33,087 nt of DNA from Gamarada debralockiae. Taxonomy: Eukaryota; Ascomycota; Leotiomycetes; Helotiales; Hyphodiscaceae. Within the stretch, counting starts at the first letter, position 1. Each line of letters starts with the position of its first letter. Location: contig NXFV01000204.1 of NCBI GenBank assembly GCA_002803225.1, positions 1 to 33,087 of the forward strand, in the 5' to 3' direction. Shown piece after piece: positions 1 through 11,380 of the stretch. Made by a program: the position numbers and the translations under genes. The notes below the pieces were generated by a model, which did not search any database, was not told the DNA's origin, and worked only from the letters and a program-made list of their open reading frames with translations.

Positions 1-446
1 TGGGAAATGGCAAGTTTCCAAAGGCGATGAATAATCTCCTATGTTGGAAAAAGAAAGTCCCCTCAGTCGTTTCATCTTGAAACAAAGGCCCTTAGGGACC
101 TGTTACAGAGTAATGATGCTTCGTTCGCCAGCTTTGGTGCATGGCTTAGAAATCATAGGATTACCTAAGTTCCACCCAGATAGAAAGACTGCAAACTTCG
201 ATATCATAAGATAAAGGGAAATAATATTAAACTAACGAGGGTCTAATGGCTATTGAAGCCGTGACCTCATCTCCAATCCCGTTGACTGTCATTGGACGCA
301 AAAATAAGATATATATATTCATTCTAACAGCCTCCTATGAACGAGGTTATTACTGAACAAATAAGCCTTTAGCCAAATGGATATATTTTACTCCATCATC
401 ACCAAACTCGTACTAGCATTTCCACATTAGAATATAAACATGCAAT
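1..446. other. Intergenic, downstream of the sedolisin gene
   Basis: No open frame with coding character was found. The stretch probably contains the 3' untranslated region of the sedolisin gene, which is transcribed right to left and stops at 447. No repeat was recognised. Confidence 0.5.
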
Positions 447-2726
447 TCAGGACAGAGCCATCCACACTGCCAAGAGCTTCTCATAGTTCGGTGTGCCTAA
501 TCCAGTAACCGGGTCCCATCCAGGCACAGCTGAGAAGCCGTTTGTGCTGCATCCAGGATTGTTCCCAGATGTGATATCATTCAGAGCGGAGGGATTCGCA
601 TAAAGCACTGGATTAATGAAACCGACGGTGGATTTTCCAGCATTCAAACGTTGCTCATTGATTAGTGAAATGACTCCTCCAACAATAGGAGCAGATACAG
701 AAGTGCCATCAACAAGAATGAATTCTCCTTGGAAGATAATAGCGGCGCCATTTCCATTTGCTGAGATGTCAGGATAACCTCTCACAGCTTGTGAGTTATT
801 GTACCTGAAGAGAATTAATCGTGGCATACTAATGCTGTGGGATCACTTACTGCGTAGATGTATAAGCTGGAGCATAGTTCTCGTAATAAGTACTCATCGC
901 ACTTGCTTGATAGCTGGGTAGCGGCCAATAATTGCTGAATCCTCCTCCACTTGCAAAGCTATTGACAGCCACCTCTTGACTTGTGATGGACCCTCCACTG
1001 GGGATTTGAGTAGCTCCGACAGCAGTTACGTATGGACAAGATGCTGGAAAGTCAACTTGGAAAGTGGTGCATGATGAACCTACACCGCTGTCCCCTGAGG
1101 AATAGATCATTGTTGTGCCCATCAACCCAAGCTTCATGTATCTAGGAGAAGGCATTAGAATCATAATTATATCATGGTTAGAGTAATGAAAATTAGAAAT
1201 ATCATCAATGACTAGGCATAAGAACATACTCGTTGCATTGACGTATCTGAGAAGCGTCACCGGGAGACTCCCCGCGTCCCCAACTGACGCTGATTACAGA
1301 GGCCAAAGGAGTTGTTCCACAGTTACTGCTCGCAGCATCGACGGTACAATATGATGCGTCCAATGCATTCAAGAAAACATCATCTGAGTTGGCTTGGTAA
1401 TACCAAAGCGTAGCCGGATATACTGTCCTCACGCTTAGTAAACTGACCTCACGGTAGATAGAGATAGGGTAAACTTTGTGGAAGCCATGATTGACATGCC
1501 AATATGGAACTGCCATGCTGAAGCATCACTACGAAATCTGAATTTGGGCTACAGTAGATACATACCTAACCCTAGAGCCACCTGCACGTCCAGATTTCCT
1601 TCACCATCGTCGTCGATGCTTTGAGTGCTAGTCTGGAAACTCGAATCTTCCATGACGTAAATGGTTGGCTCGTCGGTATAATCGTTTGCAGTGACGAAGT
1701 TGTATAAGTAAAGTTCCAAGTCGTATTCGATGAAGGCCTAAAATACCGCTAAGCAATGACCTCCAAAATTTAACATTTCTACCTACCTCTTGGTAGTATT
1801 CCACAACTGCATACGAGGATCTTTAATTTGTGAGTTATCGATTAGTACAAGTAGACAAGCGGAAACGTGGTCATTGATAACCTTGAGTACCAGAGCACTT
1901 ACAGACTTAAAGTGCCATTTGGCATATTATATAATGCCTGTATACATGCGCGTGTTATGTCATCAGGACAGATAGACAAGTCCCAGCTGTATGGGTTCAC
2001 TCCAGAGTCTCTGGGGGCTAAAGAACTTGGTCGCATTGGTGGCCGAAGCTTAGTGGCATTTCTAAATCTTGGATGATGATCTGTGATTCGACTTCGATCC
2101 ACTGTATCTCTAGGCCTGACCTTTGTCAAGGTCAGAGACTCTATTGTCGGCGAAATAAAGTCGATATATTGTTGAACATGAGCAGACACACTGTATTCAT
2201 CACATGCCAGAGACCTCTTGCCAGTTTCCTTGTGCTCATATACTTTGTATTCGGTCTTGAGGAGATATTCGGTCTCGGCGACTGTAAGGTTCATGCGGAG
2301 CCAGTTTCGGCCTTTGGAAAGAGTGATCCGATCATTTGAGATTCCGTGATCCAGAAGCCAGGATTTGACACTGGTAATGGTTGTTTCTGTAGCAGAGAAC
2401 GTATTTGCTACCTGAAATCATTAAATACGAATACGCAAACTTGAAATATCAAACGGATTCACCTTCTCTGCTGACCAATGCTTGCCATAATTAGGACTGT
2501 CTGGATGGGAAACATCCATGAGAGATTTATAGCCACTCTCCAAATTTTGCTGTGTAAGGGCAATAGAGATATGAATGATCGATCGCTGATTCACCTTGAT
2601 GTCGCGCTGAATCCATTTAGAAGTAGGACCGACATCACGCGTCTCATGGATCGTATAAGAGGTGGATGGCGCACCTATAGTGCAAACAGCAAGGCAACTA
2701 ACGAGAAGAAAGTAATGGATTTTCAT
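447..2726 (-). CDS. Secreted sedolisin-family serine protease (S53), seven exons
   Basis: Predicted exons are 2463-2726, 1903-2411, 1787-1820, 1566-1737, 1230-1422, 851-1141 and 447-804; phases join cleanly to give 606 residues, usual for fungal sedolisins with a prodomain. The ATG at 2726 starts a signal peptide (MKIHYFLLVSCLAVCTIGAP); upstream in-frame sequence has only a TTG. A pro-kumamolisin-type propeptide follows (SPNYGKHWSAEK), then the peptidase domain. Visible active-site elements are EGNLD (the Glu and Asp of the S53 triad, near 315-319), SSGDSGVG (the oxyanion Asp, near 407) and DGTSVSAP (catalytic Ser, near 525). The C-terminal GWDPVTGLGTPN matches the family's calcium-binding end. 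By family it is an acid protease releasing peptides from extracellular protein. Introns run 46-143 nt with GTRNGT-like donors. The 143-nt intron (1423-1565) has a second acceptor. Exon edges are my splice reading, without transcript support. Confidence 0.93.
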
Positions 2727-4384
2727 GTTGACTGAATTGAGATACAAGAAGATTGAAGGGCAATAGCCTTGCTTCCATAGGGAATATATGTATTAAGTTT
2801 GCGCCATTCAAACACCTTCGATTCAGATGACATCTCTCGTCGAGTTACCAGTATTATGCTCTGAGGGGTTCAATTCGAAATCCCAGATATCATTGGTACA
2901 GAGCGCAATTCATCATAGACACGTAGGTGCGGGTGCTTGGTAGCATTACGTTAGAATCAATACTTTGCCTCTAAGTAGCATACTGTGCCTCTCAATTCTA
3001 CGACAGGATGTTGACTGAGGGGAATTGTTTGATATCACATGTATGCAGAATCACTGGTAATTCGTCTGATGAATCAATATTCTACAACTCTAAAGTTGGC
3101 CACAACAAAGGCAACTTTTCTTCCAGTCAATTATAAGAGATCGAGTGAGCTCGATTCGTCCTTGGCTGCATAAGTAAAGCTGCAGATGTGCCTCATGATA
3201 CCACTTTCCTAAATAGCAAGCTCCGATTAAGGACCAGCGAACATTGCTATATCGCATCGTTCGGAGCTACGCCGCAGAGGGCCCAATGGGATTCAGCTCA
3301 GATTTGCTTAGTACCGAAGGGGTAGATGGTTGCGGTCTCACATAAACTTTAATCTGTCATGGCCAATAGAATTTCTGCAAATAAGCGCCCATACGCCTCC
3401 CCTCACACTCCAGTGCGGCGGACGCTACCAAATTCCAGCACAGCAAAGGTCCGTAAGCTCTGACATGCATACTTTATGCATAAATCAATATTTCAAAGAG
3501 GCATCTCGGCAATCCATCACTTAGACCCACCTCTTTCACGAGCTTGTGAAAATCGGCAGCAGGAGATAGTCGCTTCCGAAACGACCTATGCCTGGACAAC
3601 TTCTTCTCGGTTCCCATTATGAAGACTGAAGCGGAGTGGACGACGCTTACTAATAACTATGGTTACAGACTCGCCAATAGTCAGAATTTAACTCCGAAAT
3701 CCGACATTGATTAGCCTCTTCTTCTAGTAGGGGGCTACCACACACGACTCACCTAAGCGAGACGCGTCTTTATATCGTTTTTTATAACCCTTCCTTTATA
3801 AATTATCTACTAAATTAATCATCAACTTTATTGCCTTGTGATTTAATAAAAAAAAATACTCTTATATTTAGCTCTCCTCTATGTGATAGCTCTACGCAAT
3901 GGAATCTCACGCATTGAAGATTCTACGCAGAAGGTGCTGTATTAACAAAGATAGTAAGATAAGGAGAGTCCTACAAGTACACGACCTAATATATGTAAAG
4001 GACGCGCTAGCGTGCCACGCGTCGCTACGCATCAAGTCAAGTGACATTCGCCAGAACTATTATAGTTACTTGAGCCAGGCTTAATATCTCCTTAAGAGCT
4101 GATGGACTAGTCTTGCCGTACACGTGATCAGGTGATATTTATAGCTACTCCTGAGTCTATGAATATGGATCACATATCCACCAAGATTCGCCAGCTGATT
4201 CACGAACCTGCCGCTATTAGCGATCGTCCGCACAAATCGGCTTCCTGCCAAATACAATTTACGTGAACCATAGGCGTGGAAAAGAAAGCACTGTTTCTCT
4301 AGTAAGGCATAATTAGCCGGATCGTTCTCCCAATTGAATGAGTGCCATACCTGCCGCTTCATAAGCAAGAAATATACAATTTCC
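2727..4384. other. Intergenic, with an AT-rich block at about 3770-3900
   Basis: This holds the sedolisin promoter side (near 2727-3100) and the 3' side of the membrane-protein gene. No gene is supported. The AT-rich block around 3770-3900 is bounded by GC-richer, CpG-containing stretches near 3730-3770 and 4000-4040, the latter two each carrying ACGCGTC-type sequence in opposite senses. That could be the eroded remains of a small inverted-repeat element, but the arms are too weakly matched to call. The frame at 4081-4407 on the minus strand has no family character. Confidence 0.35.
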
Positions 4385-6470
4385 TCATGGAGCCGGTGAG
4401 GAGACAACAGCGGGTGGGGGTTGGGTAGCCGGCGATGCGTTAGAACCCATGTTCAATAATGGAATGGCGCTCCCATTCGTGGAGCTAGTATTCCCAGGTG
4501 GTGGTGATGCTGAACTTGGAATAACGTACGGCCGTTGACTTCCAGGCAGCGGATCGACTCTTGTGAGTGGAAAATCACTGTCCTCATTCTCCCACCCTCC
4601 AGTACTTTGATGCTCATACACACCCTTCAACAAGTGGAATAACCCATCCTCTCTCCACAACTTCAGTCCATCGACACCCTTCTTTTTAGTGCACCATTTT
4701 GCAATTGGCTCAAATAGCACAGCCATCAGCACAATGGCAAAACCGACTGCTGTGACAATCATGATCGCTCCGAAGTCAAAGTTTGAGTATCCACTCGGAA
4801 GCTGTACTAATTGATTGTAGCACAGTCTCGTAGTATCGGTATCCTCGGGAAACTTCACATATGGTACGATCTCAGGGTCTGTTGGACCACCAGCGAATTC
4901 CACGATGCCTTCTTGTAGCTTTGCGAGAGAGACAGCAAACCAGTTCTTAACTTCAATGCGCCATTGATCCACAGGAAGGAGTTTTGTTTGGAGAGTGTTG
5001 GAGATTGTCTGCGAAGCCAACAACGCCGCGGCTCGTCTGTTGCTGACTGAATTGAATGTAAGAGTCATCTGAAGGTTGAAACCGATCCGTTCAGCGGTGG
5101 CCAGCTGTATGGGATTATATTGAATTGTATCGAGAACGTTTGCAATGGTCAGATAGGATCCGAATGGTGTGCACAGATTGCGGGTGGGGTTGCAGAATCT
5201 GTGCTGGTCAATGCAGCCCATCATGTTCACGTAGAAGGCTGGAACGTAAAATGTGTATGTTTCGCCGTTGATAGTGATGCTGTAGTTCCCATCAGTGAGA
5301 AACCACGGATCATAGACTGTGGAGTTGTAGCTGATTGCATTTGGTGTCAACCACAAAAGCGAAATATCAGCGTCAGTTCTGTTCGTGAATGTCGAGTTTG
5401 GAGTCCAAGCATTTGTAAATCCCGGAGGTCCAGGATTAAACATTACGCCACTATTCACCAGTAACTTTAGTACTGCATGACTCAAAGTTAACGCCGTCAG
5501 ATACCACTTACTTGAGATCATAGCCAAATCCATCCAAAGGCGCCCAGTCTGAATATTCGAAGGTGTATGAGGCATTCGCCCCCTGGACCGGTCCATAGTA
5601 GAACTGCTGAAGCTGTGTCTCTGGAGGCCAGATGGAGGCTTCGTCCGTGGCATTCGCCCAGACAATCTGCGCGAATTGTGTGGAATGTATTGGGGAGCAT
5701 ATGGCCACTTTCTGATATGTCACTCGATTTTTCGGTGGAGCGTTGATGCCGAGATCAATATGAGAATCAATAAGGCCGGAGTCGAGTTGCATTGGAGTTG
5801 AATTCGTGCTTATGCAAATGTCGGCGTACTCAAAAGGACAGACTCCGTCGGAAGTGTTGTATTTGAGGGCTTGCTTTGTGAAGACGCCGCATGCGCCGGA
5901 GGAGCTTGACCCGTAGCATTGGGTAACGTAAGTCTCAGCTTGGATAGTCTGACCGAGCCCAATCCTCCGGAAGGGGAGCTCTGCAGCTGGCCCATCAAGA
6001 ACATTGTATCCACAGGAAGAACTCCGGATCAATGCGACGGATGGAGTAGTTTGCCAGATGAAGAAAGACACAACTCCAATCACTTGCCAGGTGCAAAAGA
6101 AGAAGAACGCCACGAAGATGAGGGGGCCCGTCCGCCAAAACTGGCCGCGGGCATTGTCCTTATACCAAGCTTTAAAAAGCCCAACTGCATCGAAGAAGGT
6201 TCCCAAATCACCAGCACTATTTCGAAGTAGTACTTGCTTCTGTCGATAATAGTAGGGTTTGAATGGTCTGTGCCTCTGCTTTCTGTGAACAGACTTCATG
6301 AACCAAGGATACTTGGCCAATAGCCATGTCAAAGGGCCAACCAGACTTATGAAGATTGGTATAGCTGACTGCAGAGTGCCAGCTTGGCGTCCATCTAAGG
6401 TTAAAATCCATTTATTAGTGTCGAACTCCGTCCAGATGTGGCCGGTATAGATTGTGTAGTTTGAAGACAT
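4385..6470 (-). CDS. Fungus-specific multi-pass membrane protein, uncharacterised family
   Basis: Two exons, 5512-6470 and 4385-5450, are joined by a 61-nt intron (donor GTAAGT, acceptor GAATAG) to give 674 residues. I chose the ATG at 6470 because the family usually starts shortly before a YTGxxW element (IYTGHIWTEF here); the frame extends upstream to 6593 but has no ATG there, so an upstream exon is possible. Three hydrophobic segments are clear: residues 33-53, 116-139 and about 545-567. Between the last two lies a large cysteine- and N-glycosylation-rich region, probably outside the cell. The basic stretch RKQRHRPFKPYYYRQKQVLL follows segment 1. The last about 100 residues are polar and Pro/Ser/Asn-rich, ending VVSSPAP. 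I recognise the family from ascomycete genomes, where it is annotated as hypothetical; no biochemical role is known to me. No enzyme motif is visible. Confidence 0.85.
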
Positions 6471-6790
6471 GCTGTTCAGCGTACATTGAAAGTCATTTGT
6501 GTTAGGCGAGAATTGCTCAATCGAAGTGAGCAGCTCTATGGCAAAATATAGAGGGCTTCCTTTTTGTGGGGCGCTGGAGTAAGACAATTGCTATGGTGGT
6601 CACACAAAGCCACAAGCCAGGTTAAGCTTTGGCTTGAGGAGTTGACTAATGAAAAGGCACTGGCGAGACTGGGGGAGGCAAACTTGGCGGAACAAGCATT
6701 TATCGATCTTTCAGACGGGTGAATTATGGATTGGGGTGATGGTATGGCGTAGGTAATAAATACAAAGCTTTCCCTGCACTGCGAGGACTA

Positions 6791-6797
6791 TATAAAA
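6791..6797 (+). promoter_or_regulatory. TATA-like box
   Basis: TATAAAA lies 39 bp before an ATG at 6836 that begins a short hydrophobic peptide (MLSLIFASLS). Spacing and context look like a promoter for a secreted-protein gene, but the gene behind it is disrupted, so this may be a relic. Confidence 0.4.
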
Positions 6798-6835
6798 GTT
6801 TCTGGACTATCAATCAAAGTTCCACAAAGTACATA

Positions 6836-7540
6836 ATGTTGTCTCTAATCTTTGCGTCACTCTCGGATTGATGGTGCCCATGAGATATGTTCTTGGGGTA
6901 ATGTCACATCATTCACCTCGACATTGACGGCTGAACAGTCGAGCGATTGTGCCGCAATCGCTTCTTTCTTGTCCTTTTGCCCCAACCTGGTATTCAACAC
7001 GCTCCCATCTCCTAAATTTGTCCGTCCTACTTATATGGCTACAGCAGGCGTCTCATATTGGTGCCAGTACACTTGCAGCGATCAATCCAATTGTTGCAGC
7101 CAAGCGAATCACAACAGTGTCTTGTCCAAGAAAATCTTCAGAATCCATGTTTCAACCTGGAGAACTCGGTCAATATCTGTACCCAGTCTCTTGATGTTGA
7201 CTGCCTATGTTACGATAGTGCTGGAAATTACAACCCATCTAGCTTGGATAACATAGCTCAAAGCTGTAGCGACATTGCGGTGACGGACGGCATCACCAAG
7301 TCTTCTCAGTTTCTTGACTGGTTCTGACGGCTCACTGGAGTATTGCACCAGGTTTGCTGGACCAAAAAAATAGCTCAGCGTCGACCACTGAGAGCGAGGC
7401 CGGGACAACCACACCTCCCACGCCAATATCTGGTTCCGTGGCAGTGACCTAAACTGTGAGTTCAGCTGGCACACTCCAATTTGAACACACAGTTGCGGCT
7501 GACTGTTCAATAATAGGCGACAACAAAATCCTCAGCTGTC
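6836..7540 (+). pseudogene. Degenerate gene for a secreted cysteine-rich, Ser/Thr-rich protein
   Basis: Coding character runs through three reading frames. The ATG at 6836 opens a signal-peptide-like MLSLIFASLS that stops at once. A second frame then gives SSDCAAIASFLSFCPNL. A third gives CFNLENSVNICTQSLDVDC followed by LCYDSAGNYNPSSLDNIAQ and a stop near 7327. Another frame near 7381 gives a Ser/Thr/Pro linker (STTESEAGTTTPPTPISGS) with a stop just after. The combination of a CxxIAS...C block, a CLCYD block and a Ser/Thr linker resembles fungal secreted, often GPI-anchored, cysteine-rich proteins. One possible intron (GTATTC to CTACAG, about 6991-7045) does not by itself restore the frame. 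I judge a pseudogene likelier than an unresolved multi-exon gene. Function unknown. Confidence 0.45.
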
Positions 7541-8172
7541 TCAACTATCCAGGTCGGTGGCATTGAAGACAAAAACCGTTCATTGCTGATGTTCTAGAAC
7601 GGTTTTTCCTCAAATGGTTCTCTTCGCGTGGACGGCATTCATGTTCTGGGCTGTCATTTCATTCTGATGCCAGATTTCCGTTTTGGGGCTGCCCCGATGA
7701 TCATGGCTTAATGAGGCTGAGAATTTCAAGCTTTCCATTTTTGCGAATCCAATGCGGGGTTGAGTTGAGAAGCCGAAAAGGGAGCGGGAAAGGGAAGCGA
7801 TGCCAATTGCAGGCAATACTGGCGTGTTTGTGTAACAATATATGCATCAGCACACCCTCAAGTTTTGAGACATCCTTTTGAAGTGATCTACCACTTTGCT
7901 TTTGATGGAAATGTAGCGTCGCGGGGCGGCTAGAACCCCACATCCTGCACACAGCGAAAATAGAACGGCAGACGTCCAGCAGCTATTACCTCAGGTTACT
8001 ACGAGTCCGCTAGATTTAGAGAAGTATAGTCATGATTAGGGATGAGCAGCTCGACGTACAGAGGCTCTTGAGTTACATGAATTTCAATAATTTGGCGCTT
8101 TCTGCCCAGTCCAAAGCTCAGACCTGTGCTAATCATCCTGGTATCTAGAGTCTGCCTAATGTTGTTACGAAA
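7541..8172. other. Intergenic, no gene seen
   Basis: Only short frames without family character occur here. The right end is the 3' side of the minus-strand GCIP-like gene. Confidence 0.4.
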
Positions 8173-9346
8173 TCACCAACCCTTCTTCATCGCAAGCTGG
8201 AATTTCGTAGCCTAGACGATGCATCAGCCATGAACATCGAAAGATTAAAAGAAGACTCACCCAGATGGTAAACTCATCCTTCTGACCCTCCCAGTTCTTC
8301 AACAACAATTCTGCTGCAGCAAAGCCCTTGAAAAAACACTCATCCATCCGTTTATTAATCTCCTCCCCATCCAACTCATAGAACGCGCTTGCTAGTTCGT
8401 CGGTAATATCAGGGATCTTCTTCATGACTTCCAATACCTCATCCAAACAACTGACTATTCCCGGGTCTTCGCTCGACTTCTCTTTCAGTTCGGGGGGCAA
8501 TTCGGGATGCGGGAGGTGTGGAAGGGTCTTGAAGCGGCGCTTTATGACCGCTGTATACATCGTAATAACAAGTCGTAGTCGTTTCTGGGATGAGTCCAAT
8601 TTTGGACGTATCTCCTCGGGATCGTCGGGGGGTATATGTCGCTGAGAACCAAACATGTCATCCAAGGCAGCCTGCGCCAAATGCTCCTCCTTGAGATGTG
8701 CAATGTCGTCTTCGTCCTCGCCATCACTTTCCTCCTCTCCCCACTCCTGCAGCTCTTCCAATGCATCCTTCAAGAGATCCCTGTACTCCTCTGCCTTCTT
8801 AATTACCAGCCCGGCAACCCCTAGAGCCTTCAGAGCCATAACTCCATCACAAGCCTCCCATACTACGCCCGTAGAAGCCAAACTGCCCTTCCCTTCCGTC
8901 TTCCCCGTTCCATTCTTTGCATCCTCGCTCAAGATCTGCCCATCGAGCGGAATCGCCTTGATTAATGTTCCAAACTCTATAAAGATCTTCTTCGCCCTCC
9001 ATTGTAGTTCGGCACTCATGGCCTTGGTATACTTGGCAGGTGTGCATATTTGGACGGCGGATGCCAGGCCCGGGAGGGGACCGGCAACGAGCTCGCGGAG
9101 AACGGTGTTGATGGCAGTAGCGGTGAAGGGTTTGTTGATTATTAGGAGGGAGAGTTTCGTGCTGTGAGCCTTAATTAAGGATGCAGTGTCGTGGGCTAGG
9201 TCGAGGGCATTCACGTCCTTCGTCTTTGAGTCATCGTTCAATTCTGTGGCCGGCGCTGTCGTCTGCAGTTGGGATATGAGGGCGATGATAGTTTCGACTG
9301 TGGATTTCAGAGTAACAAGGTCCCCCTCCGTTTTTGTAGACACCAT
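8173..9346 (-). CDS. GCIP / cyclin-D1-binding protein 1-like protein
   Basis: Exon 1 is 8261-9346 and exon 2 is 8173-8211, joined by a 49-nt intron with a perfect GTGAGT donor, a CTGAT branch site and a TAG acceptor; the product has 374 residues. The intron is also open in frame, so the unspliced form would end at 8165 with a different tail (VSLLLIFRCSWLMHRLGYEI and on). I prefer splicing because all three signals are good and the spliced tail (ATKFQLAMKKGW) continues an amphipathic helix. Residues 1-130 match the helical GCIP fold (LDLAHDTASLIKAHSTKLS, ALKALG near 171-176), and an acidic run (EEWGEEESDGEDEDD) lies near 200-214. In animals GCIP binds cyclin D1 and HLH proteins; in fungi the role is unsettled. 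It is divergent from Arp6. Confidence 0.8.
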
Positions 9347-9542
9347 AGTGTTGCCGTTGTCGTGAAATGTGGCTGGGATGTTTTGGAGAGCAAAATTTAA
9401 AGTTTCTTAAGCTGTTTTGTGGGTGCGGAATGTCGCCCGCTTCTTCCACAGGACAACATCAACAACCTCATCCGTCCCTTCTCCAGGATCGACAGCACTA
9501 CGACGGCAGGCTCTGAAGCTTCGCCAACAGCTATCCGACATC
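9347..9542. promoter_or_regulatory. Bidirectional promoter between GCIP-like gene and Arp6
   Basis: Only 196 bp separate the two ATGs (9346 minus, 9543 plus), so both promoters and 5' untranslated regions must lie here or overlap into a gene. A short AT-rich run (AAAATTTAAAGTTTCTTAA, about 9392-9410) is the likeliest nucleosome-free core. No specific factor site is claimed. Confidence 0.5.
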
Positions 9543-10961
9543 ATGGCACCCAGCCACCGAAGAACCAAGTCCTCAGGGCCCGTACTGCCAGCCAAAACCC
9601 TTATAATCGATAATGGAGCCTACACAATGAAAGCAGGATTCTCCTCCCCCGGCACAGCAACTCCAGAGCCGCACATAATACCCAACTGCATGGCGCGCGA
9701 CCGCGAAAAGAAAGTCTATATCGGATCACAACTCGAGAAATGCAAGGACTTCGGCGAGATCGTGTTCCGGCGGCCTGTCGAGAAGGGATACCTGGTGAAC
9801 TGGGAAGCAGAGAAGGAGATCTGGGAGCATGAGTTTTTTGAGGATAAGGCGCCCCTGAAATGCGACCCCAAGGATACGGGCCTTATCTTGACAGAGGCGC
9901 CCAATGCACTCCCTGTATTGCAGACGAATTGCGATCAGGTTGTTTTTGAGGAGTTTGGCTTTGCTAGCTATTTGCGGTGTCTTGGTATTCTTCCCCCCCC
10001 TTCCATCCGCGAGTATGCTACTCTACAAGCAGTATGCTGACCTTGGGTGTATACAGCTCCTGCATTAAACGCCTACAATGACATCCAAGCCATGTTCAAA
10101 ACCCCCGCTCGACCTCTCGTCGCCCCCCTCCTCCCCGCCGAAATCATCCTCCTAATCGACTCCGGCTACTCCCATACAACCGTCACACCTGTCATCCAAG
10201 GTCGACCCCTCCAGTCAGCAATCCGCCGGCTCGATATCGGTGGCAAACTCCTCACGAACCATCTCACACGTCTCCTCTCCCTGCGCCAATACGATATGCG
10301 CAACGATACATACCTTGTGAACGAAATAAAGGAAGCTACCTGTTATGTATCGAGTGATTTCAAGGGCGATATGGAACGGACTTGGAAAGGTCCGAAGGGT
10401 GATAGGAGGGAGGGCTTTGCGAAGGCGGGTGGGATTGCGAAGGATTATATCCTACCAGATTACCATGCAAGGTCGAAGGGCTATGTGAGGGATCATGATC
10501 CAGAGCAGGCAGGCAAATTGAAGAAGTTACAGACGGGGAAACCGGCGGAGGCTGCTGAAGATATCTTGACATTACGGAACGAAAGATTTACCGTACCGGA
10601 ATTGCTGTTTAATCCGTCTGATATTGGTATGCGACAGTCTGGCATTGCACAGCTGGTTATGGAGAGTTTGAGCGGACTTCCGTTTGGGCTATGGCCGGGC
10701 TTTCTGGCGAATATCATTGTCGTGGGCGGGAATGCCAACATCGAGGGCTTCATTTGGAGACTTCAGGTGGAGATCCGAGCACTGGCACCAGCAGAGTGTA
10801 TTGTCAGAGTTGCGAGACCAGCAGATCCGGTCGTTGCTACGTGGAAAGGAGGCGCAGAGCTGGCGAAGGATACAGACAGGTTGGCCAAGATGAGTGTGAC
10901 AAAACAAGAGTATGACGAGCACGGAAGTGCATGGGTTGCGAGGAAGTTTGCGGGAATGTAG
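9543..10961 (+). CDS. ARP6: Actin-related protein Arp6 (SWR1 complex subunit)
   Basis: Exon 1 is 9543-9984 and exon 2 is 10057-10961, with a 72-nt intron (donor GTATTC, branch CTGAC at 10037-10041, acceptor TACAG), giving 448 residues, close to Arp6 length elsewhere. The frame is open upstream to 9417 without an ATG, and the ATG at 9543 has a good context, so I start there (MAPSHRRTKSSGP). The actin-fold phosphate-1 loop is LIIDNGAYTMKAGF (20-33), phosphate-2 is LLIDSGYSHT (179-188), and IIVVGGNANIEGF lies in the C-terminal third. The segment FEEFGFASYLRC then APALNAYND at the exon junction is typical Arp6. In yeast, Arp6 is a structural core subunit of SWR1, which deposits H2A.Z; a nuclear role is inferred here by orthology. 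The intron carries a C8 tract. Confidence 0.92.
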
Positions 10962-11380
10962 GATGGAGGACCTGGAGTCATGGCGATAAGGAATGATACC
11001 CAGGGCAAACAAGGCATGTAAATTTTTAATTGAACACCCTATAAACCTTTGTTCTTGATTCATGATCGTTGTTACGATGGCAGTACACGTTATGCAATAA
11101 TCCCTTCTCAAATGCAGAGATGCTGCTATGATCTACATGTGCTAAAGAAACCGCTCACGCCGGATAATTGAGTGAAGCAAGTTTATCACGTTCTGCTTTG
11201 GCGGTCAGCAACCTCTCTAAGTTCAGTCACCAGAAAGGAGTATATATCGTACGACAGACTGACAAACAACTCCTGACTCAAAGAAGCAAATAGGCAAACG
11301 CCCCTGCCACGTCACTCAAATCAACAAAAATTCCATCACCAATCTGCCAATGCAGCTCATTCGGATGCCCCCGCGCAATT
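10962..11380. other. Convergent intergenic between Arp6 and the cupin gene
   Basis: Both neighbours end into this 419-bp stretch, so it should contain two 3' untranslated regions and poly(A) signals. The frame at 11278-11529 on the minus strand overlaps the cupin exon in another frame and is a shadow. Nothing else seen. Confidence 0.45.

Noticed and set aside
3730..4040. Possible inverted-repeat element with ACGCGTC-type arms around an AT-rich core
   Set aside because: The arms match only in short CpG-rich patches, with no clear ends or target duplication.
4081..4407. Minus-strand ORF of 108 codons downstream of the membrane-protein gene
   Set aside because: It overlaps the gene's 3' end in another frame, has no family character and is rich in positions expected of random sequence.
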